A stretch of DNA of 64,000 bases, taken from contig NZ_CP107819.1 of the NCBI RefSeq assembly GCF_036346295.1, positions 1 through 64,000 on the forward strand. The letters run 5' to 3'. Position 1 is the first letter of the stretch, and every line of letters begins with the position of its first letter. Positions 8,060 to 17,065 of this stretch are shown in pieces. Position numbers and translations under genes: made by a program. Origin of the DNA: Streptomyces sp. NBC_00536. GTDB taxonomy: Bacteria > Actinomycetota > Actinomycetes > Streptomycetales > Streptomycetaceae. The notes beneath the pieces are model-generated. The model searched no databases and was not told where the DNA came from. It worked only from the letters and a program-made list of their open reading frames with translations.

Positions 8060-10435
8060 ATGGCAAAGCGTGGAGCGGACCGAGGCACGGTCGCGGTCCT
8101 GCGTCTGGGGACGCGGGTTCGGTGGGAGGGTGAGCGCTGGACGGTGGTCACGTTGGCAGGGCCCTTGGTCACGCTTGAGCCGTTCCCTGGCGCCGGTCTG
8201 CCGCAGGCGGTGCTGTACCGATGGTTGACGGGCGCGGCTGACTTTGCGTTGCTCGACACCGAGAATGAGCCGATGTCTCCCAGCAAGGTCACAGCTCCGG
8301 GGGCGTTGGAGGGACTGTCTCGTGCTGACCAGGAGCAGGCCCGGATCTGGCATGAGCGCCTGGTGGAGATCGATACCGGCTTCGCTCCGGGTGCGGCCCG
8401 GGCGCGGCCCGAGTTCGACCCGGGCACCACCAATCTGGGCCAGCGGTGCGCCGCCATGTCGGTGCGGCTTGGCGACGCCGGTGTCACCGTCTCTGCCCAC
8501 ACGCTGGCGGACAAGCGACGGGCCTGGAAGGCCGCCGGAGAGAACGCGGCGGTGCTGCTGCCGAAGAAACGCGGGCGCGTTCCGGGAGGCCGCACCGACC
8601 GCAGGGTCCTCGCAGCCATGCAGGAGGTGGTGAGCAGCTACGCGCGCAAGTCGGACGTGACCGAGGACGCCGTCTTCGAGAAGGTGATCCAGCTTCTGAA
8701 GGCTCGCTACCCCGGCGAAATGAAGGATCCCGTCCAGGCGAAGGCCCTGCTGGTTCCGCGCACGACTTTCTACGTGCGTATGAAGGACACCGGGCTCGCG
8801 GAGCAGCTACGCGACACCACCCGCCGGCGTACGGCGAGGGCGGCCAAGCCCGCCCTCCCCCACGGCAGCACTTTCATGCGCCCCCGACGGCCGGGCGAAG
8901 TGACGCAGATCGACACCACGCCGCTGCGGATCGTGGCCCGGGGCGACGACGGGAAGCCGGTGAGCGTGGAAATGACCACGTTGGTCTGTGTCTCCACCCG
9001 CTCCATGTGCGCCCTGATGATCACTCCGACGGCGAGGAAGGGCGAAACCGGTGGCGGCCGGGCGACGCGAGCGGTCGATCTGACGCTGCTGCTGGCGCAG
9101 TGCTATGCGCCGTGGCCGGTGCTTCCCGGATGGGACCCTCTTTCCGCGGCCGCGCTCTCCCGCCTCCCGTTCGCCTCCCTCCAGGCCGCCGACCCCCGCT
9201 TCACCGAGGCGACCGCGGCACGCCCGGTCATCCACCCCGAGATGATCGTCTACGACCAGGGAAGCCCCTATGCGAGCAGTCACTTCCATGAGGTGTGCGC
9301 CCGCCGGCGGATCGCCCTTCGCCCTGCCCGCAAGGGCACCCCGACGGACAAGCCACTGGTGGAGCGCTTCTTCACTACCCTGGCCACCCGATTCAGCCAG
9401 CACGTGACGCACGGCTGGCAAGGCCGCAGCCATCACACCCGCGGCCGGGGAGTGGAACGCAAAGCGCTGTACACCATCGACGAGCTGCAGCACATGGCCC
9501 AGGAATGGGTCGCGTTGGAGTACCAGCAGTCCTTCCACCGGGGCCTGCGCAGCCCCTTCCTGCCCAGGGTGCACCTGTCCCCCAACGACATGTATGCGGT
9601 ACAGGTCGCGCGCTGCGGCTATCGGCCGCTGCCGCTGGCACCAAGGGAGAGCCGCAAGTTCCTCCTGGCAGCCTGGGTCAAGCCCAGCACAGAGGGGTTC
9701 ACGGTCGGCCACCGTACTTACCAGCCCACACGGAAGGACCTGGCGCGCTACGAGGAGATCCTCCTGCGCGGCCCCTCCGGCCGCCCCGGCAAGAACGGCC
9801 GCTGGGAGTGCCGGTACAACCCGTACCGGCCCGAGCGGGCCTGGCTGTATGACCACACACGTGACGGCTGGGTCGAGACCGACTTCATCCACCGGTCCTT
9901 GCTGACCTGCCAGTGGACAGCGGACATGTGGCAGGAGGCCGCTGAACGCCACACCGGGGCTGGCGGCGATCCAGGTGAGGAGGCCGCGATCGCCCTCGCG
10001 CTGGAGCAGCGGCGACGGCGCACTCGCAAGCCGCCCCCTCAGCGCCGCACGTCCGACGAGCCGTTTCAGGGTCTGCCTCTCCAGGTCGACGATCACAGCC
10101 CTGGGGACCGGTACGTCGATCTACCCGTGATCGACCTGTCGACGCTCAGGCCGTACCCGTCCCTGCCCGTTTCCCCCGCCTCGCAGACCTCTTCGGTTCC
10201 CGCTCCATCGTCCGGCAAGGAGACCGGTGAGGGGGCGGGGGCCGACGCGCTCTCCATGCTGGATGCGCTGTTCGCCACCGAGGGGGCCGCGGACAGCGAT
10301 CAGGAGGAAGCCAGCTCCCTGGATGCATCGCTCGGCTACGCCAGCGAGATCTTGGACCTGGAAGAACCGGAAGACACAGACGTGTGGGACGCCGACGTGT
10401 GGGAGGGCGAGGAGGAAACAGGAACGCCCAGCTGA
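8060..10435 (+). CDS. tnsB: TnsB-like DDE transposase
   Basis: A 791-residue retroviral-integrase-type transposase. The catalytic triad is readable: D285 in TQIDTTPL, D399 in IVYDQGSPY and E435 in TDKPLVERFF, giving a DDX35E spacing. An N-terminal helix-turn-helix region lies near residues 180-230, a C-terminal beta-barrel (Mu-type) region near 540-600, and an acidic tail rich in Glu and Asp ends the protein. Tn7 TnsB uses its C-terminus to contact TnsC, so the acidic tail may do the same. TnsB binds repeated sites at the element end, and candidate sites are the 20-bp repeats at 13772-13810. The ATG at 8060 has a GAGGAGC sequence upstream. Confidence 0.9.
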   Translation: MAKRGADRGTVAVLRLGTRVRWEGERWTVVTLAGPLVTLEPFPGAGLPQAVLYRWLTGAADFALLDTENEPMSPSKVTAPGALEGLSRADQEQARIWHERLVEIDTGFAPGAARARPEFDPGTTNLGQRCAAMSVRLGDAGVTVSAHTLADKRRAWKAAGENAAVLLPKKRGRVPGGRTDRRVLAAMQEVVSSYARKSDVTEDAVFEKVIQLLKARYPGEMKDPVQAKALLVPRTTFYVRMKDTGLAEQLRDTTRRRTARAAKPALPHGSTFMRPRRPGEVTQIDTTPLRIVARGDDGKPVSVEMTTLVCVSTRSMCALMITPTARKGETGGGRATRAVDLTLLLAQCYAPWPVLPGWDPLSAAALSRLPFASLQAADPRFTEATAARPVIHPEMIVYDQGSPYASSHFHEVCARRRIALRPARKGTPTDKPLVERFFTTLATRFSQHVTHGWQGRSHHTRGRGVERKALYTIDELQHMAQEWVALEYQQSFHRGLRSPFLPRVHLSPNDMYAVQVARCGYRPLPLAPRESRKFLLAAWVKPSTEGFTVGHRTYQPTRKDLARYEEILLRGPSGRPGKNGRWECRYNPYRPERAWLYDHTRDGWVETDFIHRSLLTCQWTADMWQEAAERHTGAGGDPGEEAAIALALEQRRRRTRKPPPQRRTSDEPFQGLPLQVDDHSPGDRYVDLPVIDLSTLRPYPSLPVSPASQTSSVPAPSSGKETGEGAGADALSMLDALFATEGAADSDQEEASSLDASLGYASEILDLEEPEDTDVWDADVWEGEEETGTPS

Positions 10436-10523
10436 CCGCCCCGCCGCCACCGATCCCGCGCCGCATGCCCACCAGTGCTCGGCACGGCCGCCCCCTGCAC
10501 GTGAACGCCCCGAAAGAGGAACC

Positions 10524-11648
10524 ATGAAGGCCACCGTGGAGTCGCAGAAGAACCGCGAGCAGCGACTGCAGATGCAGATGCGCGCCACCCCGATGCGCCC
10601 GCTCAATCTCCTCTACCGCAGCGGGTGGGACGAGTTCGTCCGCGAAGAGGTCAACCGCCCGCACGACTCCCTGGCCCCTGGCGCTGACGCCCTGGCGGAT
10701 TCCGAGGAAGTACGGGCAGCTCGGATCGCCTACCACCGGCACATGCGGATGGTCCTCACCACCCCAATGGAGAAGGTGATCAATGAAGTGGCACAGGCGG
10801 TCCACCTCAACAGCGGGCGCCGTGACGGACTGCTGGACCGTGTGATCGACGGCCCGCATGGGACAGGCAAGAGCGCGCTGCTTCGCGCGGTGGGCCGACG
10901 GGTGCAGCAGGACGTGGAGAAAGGCCAGCGCGGGCACGACGCGAACGTCGTTCCGGTGGTGCACATCACCGCTCCCGACGAGGCCGAGTCCAAGACGGCA
11001 TGGGTCTGGGAGATCGCCTGCTTCCTCGGCCTGAACCCGGCCCCCAAGAACAAGACCGAGCTGCTCGACTGGCGCAAACACCCCGACCTGTCCCAACCGG
11101 TCAACTACGTACTGGAAGTTGTGCAGACACGGCTCCTTCTCGTCGACGGCCTGGACACCGCCACCCCCGACCAACTGATCTGCGTACTCCCGTACTTCGA
11201 CTACCTGCGCAACAAGCTCGGCATCACCACGATCTTCTGCGGCACCGGTGCCAACGCCCGCATCCACCAGGCCCGCCACCGCGCCGACAACCAGGTCCGC
11301 GTCCACACAGCACCCCTGCGCGCGGCCGAAGCCCCCCGCGGCATGCCGGATACTGCGGCATACCGCTCCCCTGGCCTTCCTGTCGCGTGGATGCTCCCCC
11401 TCCCCCTGGACAAGGACGATCCGGAGACCTTCCGCCGGGTCCTGGCCGGATTCCAGGAAGACCTCAGCCTGTACAAGCTCGACGACCACGCACTCACCCG
11501 CCATGCCACACAGCTCCACGCGATCACCGACGGCCACATCGCGCTCCTGTCCCAGCTCATCTGCACCGCCGCCGTCCAGGCGATCGTGTCGGGAACGGAG
11601 AACATCACCCTCGCCGACCTCAGGGCCATCAACATCAGGGCCCGGTAA
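10524..11648 (+). CDS. tnsC: TnsC/TniB-like AAA+ ATPase
   Basis: A 374-residue AAA+ ATPase with Walker A GPHGTGKSAL near residues 110-118 and Walker B RLLLVDGLD near 203-210. A Thr/Gly-rich sensor I segment (TTIFCGTGAN) follows. TnsC bridges the target selector (TniQ) and the TnsAB transposase. The ATG at 10524 follows an AGAGGA ribosome binding site with ideal spacing. The earlier in-frame starts overlap tnsB and lack similarity. It ends the transposition operon and converges with the DUF6414-type gene at 11760. Confidence 0.87.
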   Translation: MKATVESQKNREQRLQMQMRATPMRPLNLLYRSGWDEFVREEVNRPHDSLAPGADALADSEEVRAARIAYHRHMRMVLTTPMEKVINEVAQAVHLNSGRRDGLLDRVIDGPHGTGKSALLRAVGRRVQQDVEKGQRGHDANVVPVVHITAPDEAESKTAWVWEIACFLGLNPAPKNKTELLDWRKHPDLSQPVNYVLEVVQTRLLLVDGLDTATPDQLICVLPYFDYLRNKLGITTIFCGTGANARIHQARHRADNQVRVHTAPLRAAEAPRGMPDTAAYRSPGLPVAWMLPLPLDKDDPETFRRVLAGFQEDLSLYKLDDHALTRHATQLHAITDGHIALLSQLICTAAVQAIVSGTENITLADLRAINIRAR

Positions 11649-11759
11649 CCCGCCCAACCACCCCCGGCATGCCGCCGCCACGCGAACACAACGATCCGCG
11701 AGTCCCCCCGGACGCCGAACCGCACAAGCATCCCGCAGCGGACAGCACACGACCCGGGC

Positions 11760-12629
11760 TCAGTACAAAGCGATGGCATTCACCACAACGGCAGGTCCGC
11801 TGATGTAGGCGTTCACATCGCCGCTCGGCAAAGCAATGCCCACATCGGCCCAGGCCCTGCGCAGCTCCGCCAAGACGTCGTCCACCTGCGTCATGACCGT
11901 CCGCCGGAACATGTACTCCCAGCCCGACAGGAGCCACTCCTCCGCGCTCAAATACCCGTCCGGGGAACCATCGATGATCCGCGACACGGTACCGAGCACT
12001 CGCAGACCGCCCTCGACACGATCCGCCGAGGCATCGTCAATGAAATGGTTCGGGTCCACGTTGACATACACCTTGCATGGCAGCCCGGAACGTTCCAGCT
12101 CAAGCAGGACCGGCACAGGCGGAAGCTCGTTGTGCAGATACACCCGCTTCATCTGCTCCTGAAGACGGGGGTCCGTCCCACTGAGCGTGGCAGGCAGGTT
12201 GCCCAAGTCCTCCAGGTTCGCGTCCTCCAGGACCCGGCGCAGGATGAAAAACAGCTTCCCGAAGTGACTCGCAGCCGTGATCCTCGTGATCCCCTCGACC
12301 TCCACGAGGTCATCCCGGGCCAGAACACCGTCCGCTCCCGGCCGGGTCCTGACCGCGCCGTCCGCGATCAGAGTGTCGATGACTCTGCTGACCTTCGCCT
12401 TGAGGCTGGGATCAAGACTGTAGGTGCTCTGCCGCTCGACATCGCTTCCCCGCGAGGCATCGACACCGGCGGCCGCCGCTCCCACACCGAGCTTGAGCTT
12501 GCCCCCGCCCGAACGCCGCCGGGTCGTCTTCTCCACGATCTCCTCGCGCTGCGGCACATCGATCTCGTGGTAGTCCGCCTCAGCGAAGAGAGTATCCGTA
12601 TCCAGGTAGATCGGTGTACGCAAGGCCAT
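11760..12629 (-). CDS. DUF6414-like protein of unknown function
   Basis: A 289-residue protein beginning MALRTPIYLDTDTLFAEAD, the IYLDTDTL opening typical of DUF6414 proteins. A low-complexity Gly/Ala/Lys segment follows (about residues 30-50). The middle reads like an alpha/beta domain with a SxxxKxKVSRVIDTLI stretch. The C-terminal half contains LLSGWEYMFRRTVMTQVDDVL and ends at IALY. No catalytic motif is visible. I start at the ATG at 12629, because the 27 residues upstream are low-complexity Gly-rich shadow. It is the last intact gene before the transposon end and points toward tnsC, so it is probable cargo of the element. DUF6414 proteins occur near defence and mobile genes, but I cannot assign a role. 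Confidence 0.6.
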   Translation of the reverse strand: MALRTPIYLDTDTLFAEADYHEIDVPQREEIVEKTTRRRSGGGKLKLGVGAAAAGVDASRGSDVERQSTYSLDPSLKAKVSRVIDTLIADGAVRTRPGADGVLARDDLVEVEGITRITAASHFGKLFFILRRVLEDANLEDLGNLPATLSGTDPRLQEQMKRVYLHNELPPVPVLLELERSGLPCKVYVNVDPNHFIDDASADRVEGGLRVLGTVSRIIDGSPDGYLSAEEWLLSGWEYMFRRTVMTQVDDVLAELRRAWADVGIALPSGDVNAYISGPAVVVNAIALY

Positions 12630-13497
12630 ATCCAGAGTGTCCCATCCCCCACTGACACCACACGCTCCTCCAGCCCAGGCCCCGCCCGTGCCGTCCCCGG
12701 GCGCTCCCACTTACCGCCCAAGGCCCGCGCCCACGACCCCTGTCAACCATCACCACCCAGCGACGGCGGACACCATCAAGCGCCGAGACGCCCACCGACA
12801 ACCAGACGCCCCGTACCCGCACAGCAAGATCCAACCCAGGCTCCCCGTCCGCGCTGCAGCCCCACGCAATAGGAATCCCGATATCTCCACAACTTTCCAC
12901 ACCCGCACCTACACCCACAGGCCAGAGCCACCCCTCCCCCAGAACCCCCAAACCACATAGCCCCTGACAGCGCACCAGCAATCCCGAGATCCCCACAACC
13001 TCAGCAGATCAGAGACCTAGAAAGACAGCAGCAAACCCAGGAATCCACAGCCGCCACAGCGGCCATGATCAGCCCCGCAGCCGCCTCCCCGGCGCCCGCG
13101 GCCGCACCATGCCTCACAGACACCGCAATCCCCTGCGTTCCCCGTGCACAGTGCACGCGGTATTACGGCGAAAGCCCCACCGACGTCGCCGACTACGGCG
13201 TCGTTCTCCCCTGCCTGAGGCTCGGCTACGTCCGCTGCCTGGACTCCCTAGGCCCCCGCCTTTCCGAAGAACACGCATAGGGCCCCTCAGCCCGAGGGCC
13301 GATGCATCCCGGACCATCACCCGCCCCCGAACAACCCTCCACGAGGCGGGTGAACCGGCGAAAGCCTCTACCAGCACCCCACCCCGCAACAGCCGGTCAC
13401 CCGGCAGACAGGACGCCCCCCGCCCGAGCCGCGGTACGTCCTCGACACCTGCATCGACGCACAGCTGCAGACAGGCAGCCCCGATCAGCCGTCCGGT
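12630..13497. other. Gene-poor internal flank of the transposon end
   Basis: Nearly 900 bases without a convincing gene. It is C-rich on the plus strand and less GC-rich than its surroundings near 12870-13050. Two imperfect direct copies of a ~21-bp sequence (AATCCCGATATCTCCACAAC and AATCCCGAGATCCCCACAAC) lie at 12874 and 12980, about 106 bases apart. They might be protein binding sites or decayed repeats. Confidence 0.4.
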
Positions 13498-13650
13498 TCA
13501 CACACGCGGGTATTCGTGGCCGGGCGGCGGGTACTCCTGGCCGGGGAGTTCGGCGACGCCGTAGAGGACGATCCACTCGAACTCCGACAGCTCCCCGCCC
13601 CGCCCGAGGCCGTCGTCAGCGGCTTCGTCGATCGCCTTCAACAGCCGCAT
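13498..13650 (-). CDS. Possible small acidic protein, hypothetical
   Basis: A 50-residue frame beginning MRLLKAIDEAADDGLG and ending HEYPRV. Its composition (many Glu/Asp, then a Pro/Tyr-rich tail with two GxEYPP/R motifs) is more protein-like than that of neighbouring frames. A GGGAG sequence lies about 8 bases before the ATG. No family is recognised. It lies just inside the presumed transposon end. Confidence 0.35.
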   Translation of the reverse strand: MRLLKAIDEAADDGLGRGGELSEFEWIVLYGVAELPGQEYPPPGHEYPRV

Positions 13651-13772
13651 CGACCGGCTCCCGGTCCGCCATAGTCCGCGCCAACGACGGCCGGGGCAGA
13701 CCGGCCGTGGTCTGCGGACACTCGGACCGGATGCCGGGACTGCCCGCAGACAGCCCCAAACGCCCACCGCAA

Positions 13773-13886
13773 TTCTCAATACATTTGCGGGACTCTCATC
13801 CAACTTGCGGGACCGCAGGTCAAGACCCCTCCGACACCGGAAACAACCCATCACGGACCGCCTCATAGACCCACAGCCTCACAGGT
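13773..13886 (-). repeat. Candidate inner end of the telomeric Tn7-like transposon (copy A)
   Basis: A 114-bp sequence that recurs inverted at 20256-20368 with roughly 85% identity by eye and one 1-bp indel. Read on the minus strand it begins ACCTGTGAGGCTG. The first TGT corresponds to the TGT...ACA tips of Tn7-family elements, and the tip would be at 13883. On its inner side are two 20-bp-spaced repeats, CCGCAAGTTGGATGAGAGT (13792-13810) and CCGCAAATGTATTGAGAAT (13772-13790), in the arrangement expected of TnsB binding sites. Its orientation places the element body to the left, toward tnsC and the telomere. Confidence 0.65.
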
Positions 13887-14041
13887 TGTGAACGTTCTCG
13901 TTATTCGGCTCTGTCGGGGATCTTGTGGTGCTCCTTCAAGGGCAGGGGCGGCGAGTCACTTCGCAGCCCGTTCTGCCGGCACTGACTCAAGACGGAGAAG
14001 TTCTTCGGCGGAACAGTCGGAATCGGGTCTGTCCAGTAAAC
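13887..14041. other. Flank between transposon end and ISL3 element, with a solo IS-end-like motif
   Basis: No gene. The sequence CTCTGTCGGGGATCTTG at about 13909-13925 closely resembles CTCTGCCGGGGATCTTG at about 39594-39610, which looks like a shared terminal repeat of some lost insertion sequence. Confidence 0.35.
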
Positions 14042-14078
14042 GGCTCTGTCTCACATTCGGTGGTGACGGAGGGTGGTG

Positions 14079-14888
14079 TTATCCGAGAAGGATGCGGTGA
14101 CGGAGCAGGGTGAAGCCTGCTCGTCCGTGCATCTGGCGGGCCATCCGCTTGGTCTTGGTGTTGATCCCCTCGGTCGGGCCGTTGCTGTACGGAAGTGTGA
14201 CCGCGGCGATCACAGCGTCGCGGTCTCGCTCGAGGCCGCGACTGAAGGCGTGCAGGTGCGGCAGGTCGGCAGTACGGACCTGGGCGATCCAGAGTCCGAG
14301 CGCGTCGGCGTTCTCGGGCCGAGGCTTCAGAAGCGGGGCGAAAGTCCGGATGGCAGCGGACAGGTGGGTCATCTCGGGGCAGGCAGCGGTCAGCTGGTCC
14401 AGGAGGTCGCGATGTCCTGCCTTAAGGCTCTCGGGCCTGGTCAGGAGCATCCGGGCGAGCCTGCGCGGGGAGATGTGGCTGCGGTCGGCGTCCGCGCGAC
14501 CTTGGTTGATGTACTTGTGCAGGAGGTTGAGGCAGCCTGTGAACCCTAGGGCCTTGATCTCTTCGAAGAGGTGCTGGACGGGAACAGCAGGGTCGTCAGC
14601 CCGGCGTCTGCGCAGGTGCTCGCGGTGGGGATCGACGAGGCTGGACCGGTATTTGGGGACGCGGAGCATCCGCTCCGGCCGGTCGGCGCGGGCATAGCGT
14701 TTGACGGTGTTCAGGGCCAGTTGGAGGCGGCGGGCGCATTCGAGGAGGCCCACGCCCTGGTTGAGTAGGTCGTGGACTTGGTGCCAACGTTCCAGCGTGG
14801 TCTTGGCTCGGGGCCCGTCATAGAGAGGGGCGTCGAGCACGGTGGCCCAGCAGTTGCTGTGTGCCTTCACCTCGTCCAGGGCGGCTTC
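14079..14888 (-). CDS. ISL3 transposase, 3' exon
   Basis: The last ~269 codons of the transposase, starting EAALDEVKAHSNCW at the intron border. It contains the second half of the DDE domain, with a helix-turn-helix segment (GLLECARRLQLALNTVKRYAR) inserted as in ISL3 proteins, and the final catalytic region YSNGPTEGINTKTKRMARQM, where the Glu of TEGINTK is the likely third acidic residue. Joined directly to the 5' exon it gives HVWHNLC-EAALDEV without a break in frame, matching the DRWHVWHNL context of ISL3 transposases. Confidence 0.85.
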   Translation of the reverse strand, partial: EAALDEVKAHSNCWATVLDAPLYDGPRAKTTLERWHQVHDLLNQGVGLLECARRLQLALNTVKRYARADRPERMLRVPKYRSSLVDPHREHLRRRRADDPAVPVQHLFEEIKALGFTGCLNLLHKYINQGRADADRSHISPRRLARMLLTRPESLKAGHRDLLDQLTAACPEMTHLSAAIRTFAPLLKPRPENADALGLWIAQVRTADLPHLHAFSRGLERDRDAVIAAVTLPYSNGPTEGINTKTKRMARQMHGRAGFTLLRHRILLG

Positions 14889-17065
14889 GTAAGGTCGGCC
14901 CAGGGCGCGGTACTGGCCTTTCGACCAGCCCGTCTCCCCGGACCGCCTCCCGAACCCGCCGTGCGAGTCGTCCTCGCAACGGGCTCTCCACAACTCCCGT
15001 ACAGAGCCGTAGATTTAGGCCCTCATGCTGATGCGAGTGGCCAGGGTGAGGGAATCACTGATCCGCGATAGCGATACCGGGTCGTACGCACCGTCCCGGT
15101 CTGGAACAGCTCTCGCTCCTGCCCTCTTGGCCACCATCCGCCGTCGCAGTAGCGGCGCCGGAGTTCCTTCCACGTGATCCGGTCGTGCTTGCGACGAATC
15201 CATCCGATCACCCGGCGCCACGCATACGCGCTCAGGTACTGGAAGGTCGCGCTCGACACCCCCGGGCGGAAGAACGCAGACCAGCCCCGCAAGACCGGAT
15301 TAATCCGGCGCAGGAGCTCGTCCAGCGGTTCGTTCGCACTGACCTGCCGACACAGCGTCTTGACCTTCGCCATGACGGCGCGAAGCGCCTTCCTGGACGG
15401 GTAGGTGTAGACGTAGAACCGGTCGGTTCCCCTCTTGCGGTGGCGCTGGATGTGCCAGCCCAAGAAGGTCATTCCCTCGTCGATATGGGTGATCAGGGTC
15501 TTCTCCTCCGACAGGTGCAGGCCCATCTGGACCAGTACCTGGGCAGCCTCTTCCCGGAGGCCCTGGGCATCGTCCCTCGTGCCCGCCACAGCGAGCACCC
15601 AGTCGTCCGCGTACCGGACCAGCCGGTAGTTGGGCAGACCGTGGCGTCGGCGCTTGCGCCGCTCGCCATGGGTAGATACGGGGCCTCCCGGCGTCCGGGC
15701 GAAATGCTCGTCCAGGACTGCGAGGGCAATGTTGCTGAGCAACGGCGACAAGATCGAACCCTGCGGAGTGCCGGTGTAGCTCTCCTTCAACTCGCCTTCC
15801 TCTGTGAAGATGCCAGCCTTCAAGAACGCCTTCACCAGCGCCAGGACGCGTCTGTCTCCGATTCGATTTCGAACCCGATCAAGCAGGTCCGGGTGTGAGA
15901 TCTCGTCGAAGCAGGACCGGATGTCACCCTCCACGATCCACTCATAGGAGTGGGACGTCAGGTGTCGCACCTCGGCCACCGCGTCATGGACCCGATGGTT
16001 GGGACGGAACCCGTAGGAGCACGGGAGGAAATCCGCCTCAAAGATCGGCTCCAGCACCAGCTTCATGGATGCCTGCACCACCCGGTCGCGGATTGTGCTG
16101 ATCCCCAGGCGGCGGCGCTTGGCCGTCCCCGGTTTCGGGATCAGTCGCTCCCGCGCCGGCAATGGCTGGAAACTACGCTCCTTCAGTGAGGTTCGCAGAA
16201 TGTCGAGGAATTCCTCGACGCCCAGCCCCAGCGTGATGGACGAGACCGTACGGCCGTCCACCCCGGCAGTCTTGGCACCCTTGTTGCTCCGAACCCGATC
16301 CCATGCGATGAGCAGGAAGGCGGGGTCGGTTACGAGGTTGAACAGGTCGCAGAACCGCCGATGAGGATCATCCACGGCCCAACGGTGCAGCTTGGTCTGG
16401 ATCTCCAGTACCCGGCGTTCGGCCTTCATCAAGACCCACTCCAGCTCGTCGGTATTCACCAACGTCCTCCTGGCATTCCAATCTCCTTACTGCTGAGTTG
16501 CTGGGCCCCTTCGCCGTGTACGCGCCTCTCGCGCGCTCGGACTACTACGGGCCCTCCGCCCCACCCGACGGCCGTCGGCCGACACCGGGCCTGCCCGTCA
16601 CCGGACTGGATGTCCGGCGGGAGGGCAACCGCGGGTGGTTCCCACGTTCACTACGAATCGTTCGGTCAGGTCGGCGTCCAGCTGTACCCCGGCAGCATCA
16701 CCACGCCTACGCCGCAGGCTTTCAACGTGGTCTCCAACCGGCCCATGCAGACGGTATTGGAGTTGGCCCTGCCCAATGAGATCGGGCCACGCACTGCAAA
16801 CCCAGCCCATATCCACCAGGTTGGAGCTGGGAGGCACTGTTACGGGGCTTCGGACACTGATTCACTTGCGTTACGCCTTCTGACCTTGCTAGCCGAACCC
16901 GAATCGTCTGGCAGTGCCGATCCGTCCCGGCGTTGTCGAGGCTGCTTACCGCCCTTCCTGTCGGTTCCCAGGTCAGGCTGCCTCCAGCTTCTGCCAATCC
17001 GCTGCGACAGATCGGCGGTGGAGCCCTTTCATCTCCACACGAATTCGTAGCGCCTCGTGGCGCAC
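14889..17065 (-). mobile_element. Group II intron, copy 1 (2177 bp)
   Basis: On the minus strand it starts GTGCGCC at 17065 and ends CCTTAC at 14889, the GTGYG...AY borders of group II introns. A domain V hairpin is readable at 14952-14986: GAGCCCGTTGCG, a bulge, CGCACGGCGGGTTC. Domain VI follows. About 600 bases of 5' ribozyme (17065-16463) precede the maturase gene. It abuts copy 2 with no exon base between them. Confidence 0.88.
15023..16462 (-). CDS. ltrA: Group II intron reverse transcriptase/maturase, copy 1
   Basis: A 479-residue intron-encoded protein inside domain IV. The RT motifs are in order: LIPKPGTAKRRRLGI (RT2), SYGFRPNHRVHDAV, EGDIRSCFDEISH (RT3), TGTPQGSILSPLLSNI (RT4) and LVRYADDWVLAV with the YADD active site (RT5). 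Then come LGWHIQRHRKRG and the maturase domain X (LRRINPVLRGWSAFFRPG...WIRRKHDRITW...). No HNH endonuclease domain follows domain X, so mobility would rely on priming without second-strand cutting. The translation is identical to copy 2. Confidence 0.95.
   Translation of the reverse strand: MVNTDELEWVLMKAERRVLEIQTKLHRWAVDDPHRRFCDLFNLVTDPAFLLIAWDRVRSNKGAKTAGVDGRTVSSITLGLGVEEFLDILRTSLKERSFQPLPARERLIPKPGTAKRRRLGISTIRDRVVQASMKLVLEPIFEADFLPCSYGFRPNHRVHDAVAEVRHLTSHSYEWIVEGDIRSCFDEISHPDLLDRVRNRIGDRRVLALVKAFLKAGIFTEEGELKESYTGTPQGSILSPLLSNIALAVLDEHFARTPGGPVSTHGERRKRRRHGLPNYRLVRYADDWVLAVAGTRDDAQGLREEAAQVLVQMGLHLSEEKTLITHIDEGMTFLGWHIQRHRKRGTDRFYVYTYPSRKALRAVMAKVKTLCRQVSANEPLDELLRRINPVLRGWSAFFRPGVSSATFQYLSAYAWRRVIGWIRRKHDRITWKELRRRYCDGGWWPRGQERELFQTGTVRTTRYRYRGSVIPSPWPLASA

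Noticed and set aside
15185..15898. Plus-strand frames inside the group II introns
   Set aside because: Antisense to the maturase; their duplication only mirrors the duplicated intron.
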